DNA of 64,000 bases from an uncultured Sulfitobacter sp. (GTDB lineage: Bacteria > Pseudomonadota > Alphaproteobacteria > Rhodobacterales > Rhodobacteraceae). Position 1 is the stretch's first letter; every line of letters starts with the position of its first letter. Below are positions 45,522 to 55,063 of this stretch, one piece after another. Location of the stretch: assembly GCA_905182645.1 (NCBI GenBank), contig CAJJCJ010000005.1, positions 62,001 to 126,000 on the forward strand. Direction: 5' to 3'. The notes beneath the pieces were generated by a model that was given only the letters and a program-made list of their open reading frames with translations, did not search any database and had not been told where the DNA came from. The translations under genes and the position numbers were made by a program.

Positions 45522-46175
45522 TTACAGGATTTTAATGCCTGCTTTTTTGATGTCAGCCATAAAGCCAGCAAGGCCATTGTCGGTCAAAACATGGTTCGCC
45601 ATCGCCTTGATTACATTTGGCGGTGCGGTGCAAACATCCGCGCCGATTTTTGCGCATTCGGACATGTGGTTAGCATTGCGAATAGACGCCGCAAGGATCT
45701 GCGTCTCGAACCCGTAATTGTCGTAAATCGTGCGGATGTCGTCGATCAATTCCAGACCATCAAGGTTGATATCGTCCAAACGACCGATGAACGGGCTAAT
45801 GAATGTGGCACCGGCTTTTGCAGCCAAAAGCGCTTGGTTTGCTGAGAAACACAAGGTCACGTTGACCATGATGCCCTGATCCGACAGCACCTTACATGTC
45901 TGCAAACCAGCCCATGTCAGAGGTACTTTTACGGCAATATTATCGGCGATTTTCGCCAGCTTAAGGCCCTCGGCCAGCATTGTCTCGTGGTCAAGCGCCA
46001 CAACTTCGGCCGACACAGGCCCGTCCACGATCGAGCAAATCTCTTTGGTGACTTCGAGAATATCGAGGCCAGATTTCGCAATTATCGACGGGTTCGTCGT
46101 GACCCCATCCACCATCCCGTAAGCGAGCAATTCTTTAATCTGGTCGATGTCGGCGGTGTCTACGAAAAACTTCAT
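45522..46175 (-). CDS. fsa: Fructose-6-phosphate aldolase / transaldolase family protein
   Basis: A 217-residue small class I aldolase. The start at 46175 ([20 protein letters not shown]) follows CGGAGATATCACC; the 25 extra residues in the track are spurious. [14 protein letters not shown] and the Schiff-base lysine in [14 protein letters not shown] are diagnostic. Members act either as transaldolase or as fructose-6-phosphate aldolase, and sequence alone does not decide. It is divergent from priA. Confidence 0.92.
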   Translation of the reverse strand: MKFFVDTADIDQIKELLAYGMVDGVTTNPSIIAKSGLDILEVTKEICSIVDGPVSAEVVALDHETMLAEGLKLAKIADNIAVKVPLTWAGLQTCKVLSDQGIMVNVTLCFSANQALLAAKAGATFISPFIGRLDDINLDGLELIDDIRTIYDNYGFETQILAASIRNANHMSECAKIGADVCTAPPNVIKAMANHVLTDNGLAGFMADIKKAGIKIL

Positions 46176-46267
46176 GGTGATATCTCCGGTCAAGTGCTTG
46201 GGTTTTGTTGCATCAGCGTTTACCTCATAGTGGACGAAGCGGAAAGCCATAAGGTGACGGGCCAGCC

Positions 46268-48460
46268 ATGACAGCAGAGTTCTTTTACGAAGGCGATCTG
46301 GTTGCTGTGCTGACGGCGCAGCCGATTGATCGCTTTCTGGACTATAAAGCCCCCGAGAGCGGCTGCCATTTGGGCGCGTTTGTTGAGGTGCCGCTTGGTC
46401 CGCGCAAAGTGTTGGGCGTTGTTTGGGGCAAGGGCGCGGGTGACTTTGATTATGCCAAGGTACGGTCTGTTATGCGCGTGCTGGATGTTGCGCCAATGCG
46501 CGAAGAGATGCGCGAATTTCTGACCCGTGCTGCCGATTATACCCTGACTCCGATGTCCGCGATGCTGCGTCTTGCGACCCGCGCACCCGGATTGGGGGAT
46601 GCCCCATCAATGCGCACAGTTTACCGTTTGGGATCAGCAGAGCCAACTCGCGTAACAGAGGCCCGCACCAAGGTGCTTGAGGTGCTGTGCGATTACGGTG
46701 GGTTGTCGTTCACGTTGGGTGAATTGGCCGAGATGGCAGGCGTTGGGACGTCAGTCGTAAAAGGCCTTGTTAAACAAGGGGCGGTCAGTGAAGAAGACGC
46801 GCCGCGCGATGTGCCTTATCCGCGGCTTGATCCCGATTATGGCGGCAAGGAATTGTCGGCTGATCAAGCAGATGGCGCAGAAGTTTTGCGCGCTGCATTG
46901 CGCACCGATGCTTACGGAACCACCTTGCTGAAGGGCGTCACCGGATCGGGGAAAACAGAGGTCTATTTGGAAGCCGTCGCGGAATGTCTGCGCATGGGCC
47001 GCCAAGCCTTGGTGTTGCTCCCCGAGATTGCGTTGTCGGGTGAATTTATCAACCGCGTTGAGGCACGATTTGGGTTCAAACCTGCTGAATGGCATTCCGG
47101 TGTGACGATGACTGAGCGGCGGCGCTGCTGGAAAATGGTTGGGCAGGGGGCTGCGCAATTGATCGTTGGTGCACGGTCAGCTTTGTTTTTACCTTTCCAA
47201 AATTTGGGCTTGATTGTCGTCGATGAAGAGCATGATACGTCATATAAACAAGAGGATGGCGTGTTATATAACGCCCGCGATATGGCAGTATTGCGTGCCG
47301 CAATAAATGGTGCGCAGGTGGTTTTGGCGTCGGCCACACCGAGTTTGGAAAGCTGGGCTAATGTTGAGGCGGGCAAATATACGCGGCTGGTGCTGAGTTC
47401 GCGGTATGGTCCTGCGGTGATGCCGAAGATGTCTGCGATTGATATGCGTGCAGAGGATTTACCGGGTGGCACATGGGTGTCGCCGACGCTGCGCGATGCG
47501 ATTGCAGAGCGGATGGAAAGGGGTGAACAGTCGCTGATTTTCCTCAACCGCCGCGGCTATGCGCCGGTCACATTGTGCCGCGCTTGTGGCAATCAAATTG
47601 GCTGCGATCAATGCGATGCACGCATGGTTGAACACCGGTTTTTGAACCGCTTGATGTGCCACCAATGTGGTGAAACAAAACCGATGCCAAAGGTTTGTCC
47701 GCATTGCGACGCGGAGGATAAATTGTCGGCTGTTGGGCCAGGCGTTGAGCGGATGGGCGAAGAAATTACCGCGCTATTCCCTGATGCCCGTGTCGCGGTT
47801 TTGTCGTCCGATTTATACGGGTCCGCACGCGCCATGAAAGCACATATTGAGCAGATCTCACAGGGTGGCACGGACATCATTATTGGCACGCAATTGGTGG
47901 CAAAAGGCCATAACTTTCCGTTACTTACGCTTGTCGGCGTGATTGATGCTGACCTTGGGTTGCAGGGGTCCGATTTGCGCGCGGCAGAGCGGACGTTTCA
48001 ACTGATGCGACAGGTGGCTGGACGGGCAGGGCGGGCGGAAAAACAAGGCGAGGCGTTGTTGCAAACCTATCAGCCAGAACATGCTGTTATCAGGGCGATT
48101 TTAGTGGGTGACGAGGAAAAATTTTGGGCCGCAGAGGCCGGTGAACGCAAGGCTGCTGGGGTGCCTCCATATGGGCGCATGGCGGGGATAATTTTGAGCA
48201 GTCCAAACGCGGATGATGTGTTTAATTTGGGTGCTGAAATGGCGCGCAGAGACGGGCCTTTGCGGCAAATCGGGGCGCAAGTTTACGGGCCAGCGCCTGC
48301 GCCAATTGCGCGGGTGCGTGGCCGTCACCGCGTGCGATTATTGGTGAAGGCGGACAAGGCCGCGCCGCTGCAAAAAGCGCTGGCTGCATGGGCCGCACAG
48401 TTCCGTTTGCCGACCAACACACGCCTGTCGATAGACATCGATCCACAGAGTTTTTATTGA
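46268..48460 (+). CDS. priA: Primosomal replication helicase PriA
   Basis: Restarts stalled replication forks. 730 aa: an N-terminal DNA-binding domain ([20 protein letters not shown]), helicase motifs [11 protein letters not shown] (Walker A), [12 protein letters not shown] (DEEH box) and [13 protein letters not shown] zinc-binding insert has the eight cysteines of [19 protein letters not shown] and CPHCDAED. All motifs are intact. A decayed molybdenum hydroxylase follows. Confidence 0.96.
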   Translation: MTAEFFYEGDLVAVLTAQPIDRFLDYKAPESGCHLGAFVEVPLGPRKVLGVVWGKGAGDFDYAKVRSVMRVLDVAPMREEMREFLTRAADYTLTPMSAMLRLATRAPGLGDAPSMRTVYRLGSAEPTRVTEARTKVLEVLCDYGGLSFTLGELAEMAGVGTSVVKGLVKQGAVSEEDAPRDVPYPRLDPDYGGKELSADQADGAEVLRAALRTDAYGTTLLKGVTGSGKTEVYLEAVAECLRMGRQALVLLPEIALSGEFINRVEARFGFKPAEWHSGVTMTERRRCWKMVGQGAAQLIVGARSALFLPFQNLGLIVVDEEHDTSYKQEDGVLYNARDMAVLRAAINGAQVVLASATPSLESWANVEAGKYTRLVLSSRYGPAVMPKMSAIDMRAEDLPGGTWVSPTLRDAIAERMERGEQSLIFLNRRGYAPVTLCRACGNQIGCDQCDARMVEHRFLNRLMCHQCGETKPMPKVCPHCDAEDKLSAVGPGVERMGEEITALFPDARVAVLSSDLYGSARAMKAHIEQISQGGTDIIIGTQLVAKGHNFPLLTLVGVIDADLGLQGSDLRAAERTFQLMRQVAGRAGRAEKQGEALLQTYQPEHAVIRAILVGDEEKFWAAEAGERKAAGVPPYGRMAGIILSSPNADDVFNLGAEMARRDGPLRQIGAQVYGPAPAPIARVRGRHRVRLLVKADKAAPLQKALAAWAAQFRLPTNTRLSIDIDPQSFY

Positions 48461-48478
48461 GGAAAGTGCTGTATTTTT

Positions 48479-48511
48479 TGCATAAGTTTTACATAAGTTT
48501 TGCATAAGTTG
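48479..48511. repeat. Three tandem 11-nt repeats after priA
   Basis: TGCATAAGTTT, TACATAAGTTT and TGCATAAGTTG stand in a row, 18 nt beyond the priA stop. The same unit is found twice, inverted, at 35584-35605. They lie close to the truncation point of the molybdenum hydroxylase remnant. Confidence 0.7.
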
Positions 48512-48603
48512 TTTTTGGGGGTGGAAATTGGCTGTTTGGGGAGTCTTTTCGGAGGGCAGCTGAGACCGCCGGACAAAGCGGCCGTTCGGAAGTCTAAATT
48601 TCT

Positions 48604-49524
48604 AAAGGATTAGTTTCTACTTCGCCAATTAAATTGACCTATTCGCGCGAAGAGGATTTTGCACAGGATTTCACCCGTCAGCCTGCGATAGGCCGCGCCA
48701 AAGGTACTGTCGCAAATGGCCAGGTCGACACGATTGATATGTCGATCGCAATGCCATCAGTGCTCGCGTCTCAAGGTGGTCGTGCGGGAGTTCCAGTTCC
48801 CGGCCCTGATGCGTCTATCGCGACAGGGGCATGGAACAATCCCTATGCGATACCGAATTTTCGCATGCAGGCGTTTCGCGCCCCATAGCTAGCACCAACG
48901 TCGTCTTGGCGGGCGGTCGGTGCAACCGGTGCAGGGTTTATTTTCGACAGTTTTCTTGACAAGCTTATTCATCAGGCTGGCGCTGATCCGATGGCCGAAC
49001 GCATTCGGCTGATGGACCACGACGCGTCGCGCATTGTTCTGGAAACAGTAGCCAAAATGTCATCTTGGGGGGGCGAATTGAAGCCTAATCAAGGGCGCGG
49101 CGTAGCATTTGTCGAAAGCTTTGGCGTGCCCGTCGCAGAGGTCGTCGAGGTGACAGCAACAGACCGCGGCATCAGGATCGATAAGGTCTGGGTCGCCTGC
49201 GATGTGGGCACGGTTGTTGACCCGATCAACTTTGAAAATAACGTGCAGGGCGGTGTAATCTGGGGCCTTGGCCATGCGATCAACACCGAGATTACGTATT
49301 CTGAAGGTATGGCAGAGCAGACCAATTATTATGCCCACGAAGGCATGCGGATGTTCCAATGCCCCGAGATTTTCGTGCGCGGGCTAGAAAATGGCCACAA
49401 AGTACGCGGTATTGGTGAACCTCCCGTGCCGCCCGCCGCACCCGCGCTGGCGAATGCGATATTCGCGGCAACAGGCCAACGATTGAACGAAATGCCGTTT
49501 AATAAATTTATCGATTTTGTGTAA
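48604..49524 (+). pseudogene. Xanthine-dehydrogenase-family (IorB-like) molybdenum subunit, 5'-truncated with in-frame TAG
   Basis: Only the C-terminal 300 or so codons of a protein normally over 700 aa remain. The readable frame begins after TAA 48595, giving STSPIKLTYSREEDFAQDF, runs to TAG at 48886-48888 and continues in the same frame as LAPTSSWRAVGATGAGF. It ends with the catalytic-glutamate segment RGIGEPPVPPAAPALANAI. The family is the isoquinoline 1-oxidoreductase/aldehyde dehydrogenase type. The 2Fe-2S subunit is absent. The next gene is an apparently intact cytochrome. Confidence 0.85.
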
Positions 49525-49534
49525 GGGCAGCCAA

Positions 49535-50155
49535 ATGAAAAATTTATATCTGATCGCGTTGGCTTCCGCCTTGTTAACGCTTTGCGCGCCCGTATTTGCA
49601 GAAAGCCCTGACATCATCATTGAACTGCCCGCCGCAGGGTCGGTTTCAACTGAGGAAGGTTTTAAGGCTTGGGGCCGTGCCTATGAGGTTACGTCACATA
49701 CTCGTTGTGCCAACTGCCATGTCGGCCCAAGCGAGTGGCCAATGTGGTCTGGTCAGGCCTATGGCAAAACACGGGTCCACGGGATGAACGTCATGGCAGG
49801 CGAAAGCCGGATTGGCGCAGAGACCATTCAGTGCAGCACGTGCCACGCCTACCGCGAGGGGACCAACGACATCCCACACGCCGCACCACAAGTCGCAATG
49901 AACTGGCAGCTGGTCCCGATCGAGGCAGATTGGTTTGGCAAATCATCGCGAGAGATTTGTACACAGTTGCGCGATCCTGCACGCAACGGTGGGCGCACGA
50001 TGATTGAATTGGCGGAACACCTGAACCACGACCTGATCCTGCATTGGGCGTGGAACCCGGGGGGCGCGCGCGAACCCGCACCTTATAGCTTGCAAGAACA
50101 CATTGATGATCTGTTAGTCTGTGGTATCGCTGGTTTCCCATGCGCAACCGACTGA
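49535..50155 (+). CDS. Periplasmic dihaem cytochrome c, partner of the lost molybdenum hydroxylase
   Basis: A 206-residue protein starting at 49535 (MKNLYLIALASALLTLCAPV) with signal peptide ending PVFAE. Two haem motifs, CANCH and CSTCH, are present; HAAPQVAMNW and the C-terminal Cys pair are further features. Cytochromes of this sort are often encoded beside IorAB-type hydroxylases and take their electrons. It starts 10 nt after the pseudogene, so it was probably the third subunit of that enzyme and now lacks its donor. Confidence 0.8.
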   Translation: MKNLYLIALASALLTLCAPVFAESPDIIIELPAAGSVSTEEGFKAWGRAYEVTSHTRCANCHVGPSEWPMWSGQAYGKTRVHGMNVMAGESRIGAETIQCSTCHAYREGTNDIPHAAPQVAMNWQLVPIEADWFGKSSREICTQLRDPARNGGRTMIELAEHLNHDLILHWAWNPGGAREPAPYSLQEHIDDLLVCGIAGFPCATD

Positions 50156-50212
50156 GCGTTTGCGCACGGATGAAGTGCATTTTAAGCGCAGGCAACATAT
50201 TAAGGAAAACGC

Positions 50213-50731
50213 ATGAACACCGACTACGACGAACTGTTCAATTTAATTAACCTTTGGGCGTCTCATTTTGGAAATAATGACGGTCGTATCGATCTCACGG
50301 TTGGTGGTGATTTGACGTCCTTTTGCACTGTCGATTGCGCGCTTACCGCACATGCCCCCTTGTGGCGAACCAAGCCCGGCACGGAGCGTGGAGTGCCGAT
50401 CGCAGACGTGCGTAAGATGCTATCCAATGGCCTGAGGTGGGTCAGAATTGATCGCCATGATATGCACATGGCAGTACATCCCACGAGCAATGCATTGTGT
50501 TTGCATTTCGTCGTGAAGGCGCGGCTTAAAGTTCTTCCGATTAATTTTATGACTGTGCCGGTGGCATTCGTGGTAACAACAGCAAATACACAAGAAGGTT
50601 TGCGTATTGATGCAGTCCATGAATGGTCGGCTAAAACCCCAGAGGATGCGCGCAAGATTCTGGTCGAACAATGCGGCTGGCTGACGTCAGTGACTTTCAG
50701 GCCATTCTTAGCATTCGGCGCAGTATCTTAA
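50213..50731 (+). CDS. Hypothetical protein, possibly NTF2-like (SnoaL) fold
   Basis: A 172-residue soluble protein with a good ribosome site (AAGGAAAACGC). MNTDYDELFNLINLWASHFG followed by alternating strands (WVRIDRHDMHMAVHPTSNAL, LCLHFVVKARLKVLPI) suggests the cone-like NTF2/SnoaL fold, but I cannot assign a family with confidence. It stands alone, 57 nt after the cytochrome gene. Confidence 0.55.
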   Translation: MNTDYDELFNLINLWASHFGNNDGRIDLTVGGDLTSFCTVDCALTAHAPLWRTKPGTERGVPIADVRKMLSNGLRWVRIDRHDMHMAVHPTSNALCLHFVVKARLKVLPINFMTVPVAFVVTTANTQEGLRIDAVHEWSAKTPEDARKILVEQCGWLTSVTFRPFLAFGAVS

Positions 50732-51302
50732 CTTTATGCTGGATCGCCATAAAGTGCCAATTGAGTAGCAACGGACAGCGCACGGAGATTGAAACAAAAT
50801 CATTTTTAGCATCGCGGAGGCATCCCAAAGGAGGTGCAGGTGAATTACTCACATTCGATCTGAAGTCAAAATCAACGGTGTGGATGTGGAAGTATATGAA
50901 CCAGAGCCGTTGGCCGAAAGGTATTCTCGCCAGGGTCGTTCTTACCGAAAGTGCCATCGCTTCTAGCAATCACAAGGGTCATTTAATCCACGACTTGGCA
51001 ATTGAGCGTTTGTTCTTTTGGCGGCTCGGATGAATGACCGGACTGTCAGCGCTCTGCTGTAAAAAAATTATGCAGCTGCATTAAATCCTGTGCTGCGTGC
51101 GCTCCCAGCACAGCTTGCGAACTCACGGTTTGGGCTCCATGCCGACTTTTGCAGCGTCCGCGCTGTCTTCCAAAAACGGCCGCTTTTGAAAGGCAAAAGT
51201 TGCCATTGGTCGGAAGGTGCTTGGCGCAATGGATCGCGAACCTATTTATGTATCGCCATAGCCTCTCTTCCAAATCCCAAATATCAGGCGTAAGCCGTTC
51301 AC
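50732..51302. other. 571-nt stretch without a supportable gene
   Basis: ORFs in both strands lack ribosome sites and family patterns. A perfect 8-nt inverted repeat, CTGTGCTG (51088-51095) and CAGCACAG (51106-51113), is present. A GAGGTGCAGG-like ribosome site near 50830 precedes a 40-codon frame (EVKINGVDVEVYEPEP) with protein-like composition but no normal start. The region may hold worn remnants next to the decayed hydroxylase locus. Confidence 0.5.
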
Positions 51303-52532
51303 ATGAAAATAGTTCGTTTAGAAGATGCCTTGACGCTGCCGTTTTGGCGCCGTCCAATTGGCTTGCTGTTCATGATGGCGTTGGCGATGCCGATTGCGTT
51401 TAATACGTGGTCGGCGTTGCTTAATAACTTTGTGATCGAGGTTGCGGGGTTTGATGGGTCGGATATTGGTCTGCTGCATACTGTGCGCGAAATTCCGGGA
51501 TTTTTGGCGGTTGGTGTGATCGCGTTGATCATCTTTATCCGCGAGCAGGTGCTGGGGCTGGTGGCTTTGGTTATGCTTGGTGTGGCGACGGGGATTACTG
51601 CGTTTTTCCCGAGTATGACGGGGATTTTGACGCTGACTATGCTGTCGTCCATCGGGTTTCATTATTACGAGACGGTCAATCAATCGCTGCAATTGCAATG
51701 GATTGAAAAGGCCCGTGCGCCGCAGATGATTGGTTGGCTGATGGCCGCTGGGTCGGCTGTCACGTTTGTGGCTTATGTGCTGATCGTGATGACGTGGCAG
51801 GCGTTTGATCTGTCGTATGCCTTTGTTTATATGGTGTCGGGGGGCGCGACTGTCGCGATTGCGCTGTTTTGTTTGTTTGCCTATCCCCAGTTTGAAGCCC
51901 CGCATCCGCAGTTAAAGATGTTTGTGCTGCGCCGTCGGTATTGGCTGTATTATACCCTGCAATTCATGGCCGGTGCGCGTCGTCAGATTTTTGTCGTGTT
52001 TGCAGGGTTCATGATGGTCGAGAAGTTTGGCTTTGATGTGCATGAGATTACGTCGCTGTATTTGCTGACGCTGATGACGAATATTTTTGTCGCTCCTGTG
52101 ATTGGCCGTGTGGTTGGCGTGTTTGGTGAAAGGCGCGCGTTGTTGTTTGAATATGCTGGGCTGGTGTTGGTGTTTTCTGCTTATGGCGGCGTGTATTTCT
52201 TTGGCTGGGGTGTTGCGATTGCGGCGACGTTGTATGTGATTGATCATATCTTCTTTGCGTTGGCATTGGCGTTGAAGACGTATTTTCAGAAGATTGCTGA
52301 TCCCCAAGATATTGCCCCGACGGCGGCTGTTGCGTTTACAATCAACCATATCGCGGCGGTGTTTTTGCCGGTGTTGCTTGGGTTGTTGTGGTTGGTCAGC
52401 CCAGCGGCTGTGTTTGTGCTGGCGGCGGGGATGGCGTCGGTGTCTTTTGCATTGGCGCTGTTAATTCCGCGTCATCCGGCAAAGGGCCATGAGACCGTGT
52501 TTCAGTCCCGATTGGAAATAGCCGCAGAGTAG
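51303..52532 (+). CDS. MFS transporter
   Basis: A 409-residue protein with about twelve membrane helices. It begins MKIVRLEDALTLPFWRRPIG, then GSDIGLLHTVREIPGFLAVG, and VHEITSLYLLTLMTNIFVAP near the second half. The MFS fold is inferred from helix pattern and length; the substrate is unknown. No strong ribosome site is seen before the ATG. prmA starts 84 nt downstream. Confidence 0.82.
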   Translation: MKIVRLEDALTLPFWRRPIGLLFMMALAMPIAFNTWSALLNNFVIEVAGFDGSDIGLLHTVREIPGFLAVGVIALIIFIREQVLGLVALVMLGVATGITAFFPSMTGILTLTMLSSIGFHYYETVNQSLQLQWIEKARAPQMIGWLMAAGSAVTFVAYVLIVMTWQAFDLSYAFVYMVSGGATVAIALFCLFAYPQFEAPHPQLKMFVLRRRYWLYYTLQFMAGARRQIFVVFAGFMMVEKFGFDVHEITSLYLLTLMTNIFVAPVIGRVVGVFGERRALLFEYAGLVLVFSAYGGVYFFGWGVAIAATLYVIDHIFFALALALKTYFQKIADPQDIAPTAAVAFTINHIAAVFLPVLLGLLWLVSPAAVFVLAAGMASVSFALALLIPRHPAKGHETVFQSRLEIAAE

Positions 52533-52616
52533 TCATTTCGCGGCTATGACCAATTGACCAATGCGGGGCGATTGCCTAGGCGAGGGGTGACCCCACCCTA
52601 TAAGGCGATTGCCCGC

Positions 52617-53489
52617 ATGCTTTCTTATTCCGCTTTGACCATTGCCCCGAACGAAGACGACGCCGCTGCGTTGTGCGAAGATCTTGAGGCGCTGATGCCG
52701 GAACCGACTGGCACGGGTATCTTTGAGATCGAAGACGGATCTGGTCTGTGGGAGGTCGGCGCATATTTCACCGATGCACCTGATGCCGCGGGTCTGGCGG
52801 TTTTGGCCATGATGCACGGTGTCAAAGATTTCCTAATTTCCGAAATTCCTGAGCAAGACTGGGTCAGTAAAGTGCGCCGCGAATTGTCGCCAGTCGAAGC
52901 TGGTCGGTTCTTTGTTTACGGCAGTCACGACGCGGACAAAATCCCTGACGGTTGCGTCCCACTGTTGATTGAGGCCGCGATGGCGTTTGGCACTGGACAC
53001 CACGGCACGACGCTTGGCTGTTTGCGCGCGTTTGATCGACTTTTGGACGACGGGTTCGCTGGCGACACGATAATTGACGTGGGCTGCGGCACCGCTGTTT
53101 TGGCGATGGCGGCCGCTGCTGTGTTGCCTGGAATCATACTGGCCAGTGACATTGATCCCGTGGCGGTCGAGGTGGCCGAGGCCAATGTGAACGCCAATGG
53201 ATTGGCTGGCCGCGTGAATTGCGTTGTGGCCGCAGGGTTCGATGCGCCAGCGTTAGAGGCCGAGGGCCCCTATGATCTGGTGTTCGCCAATATCCTGAAA
53301 GGGCCGCTGATCGGATTGGCCCCAGATATGGGCCGTGTGGTGAAAGCGGGCGGATACGTGATTCTGTCGGGAATTTTGAACGAGCAAGCTGATGACGTAA
53401 TTGCCGTTTATTGCGCAAATGGGTTCAATCTATTGAATCGCGATAGTATTGTTGACTGGACGACGCTGACGTTTGGCACGGTAGCCTAA
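52617..53489 (+). CDS. prmA: Ribosomal protein L11 methyltransferase
   Basis: Methylates ribosomal protein L11 with S-adenosylmethionine. The start at 52617 (MLSYSALTIAPNEDDA) fits the family's N-terminus and gives 290 aa; the track start is 21 codons earlier and non-homologous. The substrate loop AMAFGTGHHGTTLGCLRA, SAM motif IIDVGCGTAVLAMAAAAV and FANILKGPLIGLAPDM are intact. Confidence 0.92.
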   Translation: MLSYSALTIAPNEDDAAALCEDLEALMPEPTGTGIFEIEDGSGLWEVGAYFTDAPDAAGLAVLAMMHGVKDFLISEIPEQDWVSKVRRELSPVEAGRFFVYGSHDADKIPDGCVPLLIEAAMAFGTGHHGTTLGCLRAFDRLLDDGFAGDTIIDVGCGTAVLAMAAAAVLPGIILASDIDPVAVEVAEANVNANGLAGRVNCVVAAGFDAPALEAEGPYDLVFANILKGPLIGLAPDMGRVVKAGGYVILSGILNEQADDVIAVYCANGFNLLNRDSIVDWTTLTFGTVA

Positions 53490-53586
53490 ATACGCTTAAT
53501 TTTGTGTTATTTTGAGTGGCATGCCTTATTTCAGCCACATTCCAGCGCGATTTTGGAATCAAGCGTGGGGGCGCTTGTTTGGAATT

Positions 53587-53946
53587 ATGACTATGACTAT
53601 GTCTTTGGTATCTGCTTCTTTTGAACGCCGCTTGAGTTACATTGTGCGCCGCCAGCGCAAGCTGCTGAGCCGCGGTGCGAGGTGTAAAGTCACCGATACG
53701 GGTCTTATCGTTGCAACGCTGCGCATGTATATGCCGAAATTTCCGATCAAAACCGCGATCAAGCTGATCGTATGGGCGTTCCTTTTCAAGGCCTATGTCT
53801 ATGCCTACTTGGGGCACGCCGAATATGCCAGCTGTGTCGCTGCGTTATCCGGCCCCTCGATTGTGGGACAAGCGGGTGCTTGGATTTTGCAGCCCGAGCT
53901 CGCGACTGTTTTGGTAGCAGATGTTTTCAAAAGTCTGGGCGCTTAA
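53587..53946 (+). CDS. Hypothetical protein with a central membrane helix
   Basis: About 119 aa from MTMTMSLVSASFERRLSYIV; an in-frame ATG at 53521 or TTG at 53512 could extend it. A basic N-terminal half (IVRRQRKLLSRGARCK), a hydrophobic segment near TAIKLIVWAFLFKAYVYAYL and a C-terminal hydrophobic tail suggest a membrane-associated protein. I do not recognise the family. A strong terminator follows 22 nt after its stop. Confidence 0.6.
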   Translation: MTMTMSLVSASFERRLSYIVRRQRKLLSRGARCKVTDTGLIVATLRMYMPKFPIKTAIKLIVWAFLFKAYVYAYLGHAEYASCVAALSGPSIVGQAGAWILQPELATVLVADVFKSLGA

Positions 53947-53968
53947 AATTTAGGTTTTCACAAAAAAA

Positions 53969-53997
53969 GGCCGCGTCCCAATTGCTTGGGCGCGGCC
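53969..53997. terminator. Bidirectional Rho-independent terminator
   Basis: GGCCGCG-CCCAA pairs with TTGGG-GCGGCC around TTGC, preceded by seven A and followed by a T-run. It serves the plus-strand hypothetical gene and the minus-strand DUF1127 gene that converge here. Confidence 0.9.
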
Positions 53998-54025
53998 TTT
54001 TTTGTTGTTTGCTATCCTTAACGGA

Positions 54026-54235
54026 TTAGCGTGTTTTGCGTGCCGTAATCAGGTCGATGTCAGCGAAGGACAGACCGATGTCTTCGAGTTCGCGGGCAGT
54101 AAGCTGGCCCAAAGAATTACGTGTGATGCGTGCATCGTTCCAGGCGGAAAATGAACCGAATGTATTTGCAACAAAATTTGTGATGCGTCCTGCAGAGAGG
54201 ACAGCGACGGGGGAGGTGGTGTCAAAAGCAGCCAT
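54026..54235 (-). CDS. DUF1127 small protein
   Basis: A 69-residue protein with the DUF1127 helix pair: AWNDARITRNSLGQLTARELEDIGLSFADI, where L-x-x-L..RELxDIGLSxxDI is diagnostic. Basic residues in ITARKTR end it. Short DUF1127 proteins in alphaproteobacteria are linked to RNA-based stress and phosphate/carbon adjustment. It has an AAGGA site and its own terminator. Confidence 0.9.
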   Translation of the reverse strand: MAAFDTTSPVAVLSAGRITNFVANTFGSFSAWNDARITRNSLGQLTARELEDIGLSFADIDLITARKTR

Positions 54236-54553
54236 TGGCTCATTCCTTAGGTTTGCTGCGTTTGCAGCGTTGATTTCATAATCCGCACGTAGACCCGCGA
54301 TTCCATTTCCTCCAGTGCTGTTTTTGCATGTCTCATATGCGTTTTCAGAATGCCTAATAATTAACCATATAAATCCGCATAACCCTTGTTTTTATGACTG
54401 ATAGGCGTCGCTTTCAAACCCGATTTTGACGCAATTGAACCACTATGTGTATGCAGTATTTTCGCCACAGGGTAATCCCTGCTTGGTTTATGTTCGCGTT
54501 TTGTGCTAAAAATCTCGTAACTTGATAATAAAAACAAAACTATGGGGTTGCAG
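54236..54553. promoter_or_regulatory. Divergent upstream region of DUF1127 and ruvC
   Basis: 318 nt without a gene. It must hold the DUF1127 promoter (minus) and the ruvCAB promoter (plus). A GCTGC/GCAGC small inverted repeat lies near the DUF1127 start, and an AT-rich stretch (TAATAAAAACAAAAC) directly precedes ruvC. No clear operator was recognised. Confidence 0.45.
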
Positions 54554-55063
54554 ATGCGTGTTTTGGGAATCGATCCGGGGTTGCGGAATATGGGTTGGGG
54601 CGTGATTGACGTGAACGGATCACGCATTTCGCATGTTGCCAATGGTGTGTGTACGTCGCTGGGATCCGATGATTTGGGTGTCCGTCTGGCGTCGTTGCAT
54701 TTTCAGCTGACCCAAGTGTTTGCGACCTATTCCCCCGATACTGCCGCTGTGGAGCAAACGTTTGTCAACAAAGACGGTGCGGGGACCCTAAAGCTGGGTC
54801 AGGCCCGCGGTATTGCCATGTTGGTTCCTGCGCAGGCTGGATTGCCGATTGGTGAATATTATCCCAATGCGATAAAGAAAGCCGTCGTGGGTGTTGGTCA
54901 TGCCGATAAGCGTCAGATTGATCATATGGTTCGTTTGCAATTGCCTGGTGTTGAGCTGGCTGGACCTGACGCCGCTGACGCGCTGGCCATTGCGATCTGC
55001 CATGCGCATCATGCTCAATCTGCGGGCCGGTTGTCCGCTGCTTTAGCAAAGGCATCCGCATGA
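54554..55063 (+). CDS. ruvC: Holliday junction endonuclease RuvC
   Basis: Cleaves Holliday junctions during recombination repair. 169 aa from [19 protein letters not shown] (start 54554; an earlier ATG adds four residues). The acidic active site is visible in [15 protein letters not shown] and [18 protein letters not shown]. It overlaps ruvA by 4 nt. Confidence 0.95.
   Translation: MRVLGIDPGLRNMGWGVIDVNGSRISHVANGVCTSLGSDDLGVRLASLHFQLTQVFATYSPDTAAVEQTFVNKDGAGTLKLGQARGIAMLVPAQAGLPIGEYYPNAIKKAVVGVGHADKRQIDHMVRLQLPGVELAGPDAADALAIAICHAHHAQSAGRLSAALAKASA

Noticed and set aside
50671-51033. 120-aa plus-strand ORF after the NTF2-like gene
   Set aside because: It overlaps the preceding gene, lacks a ribosome site and shows no recognisable domain.
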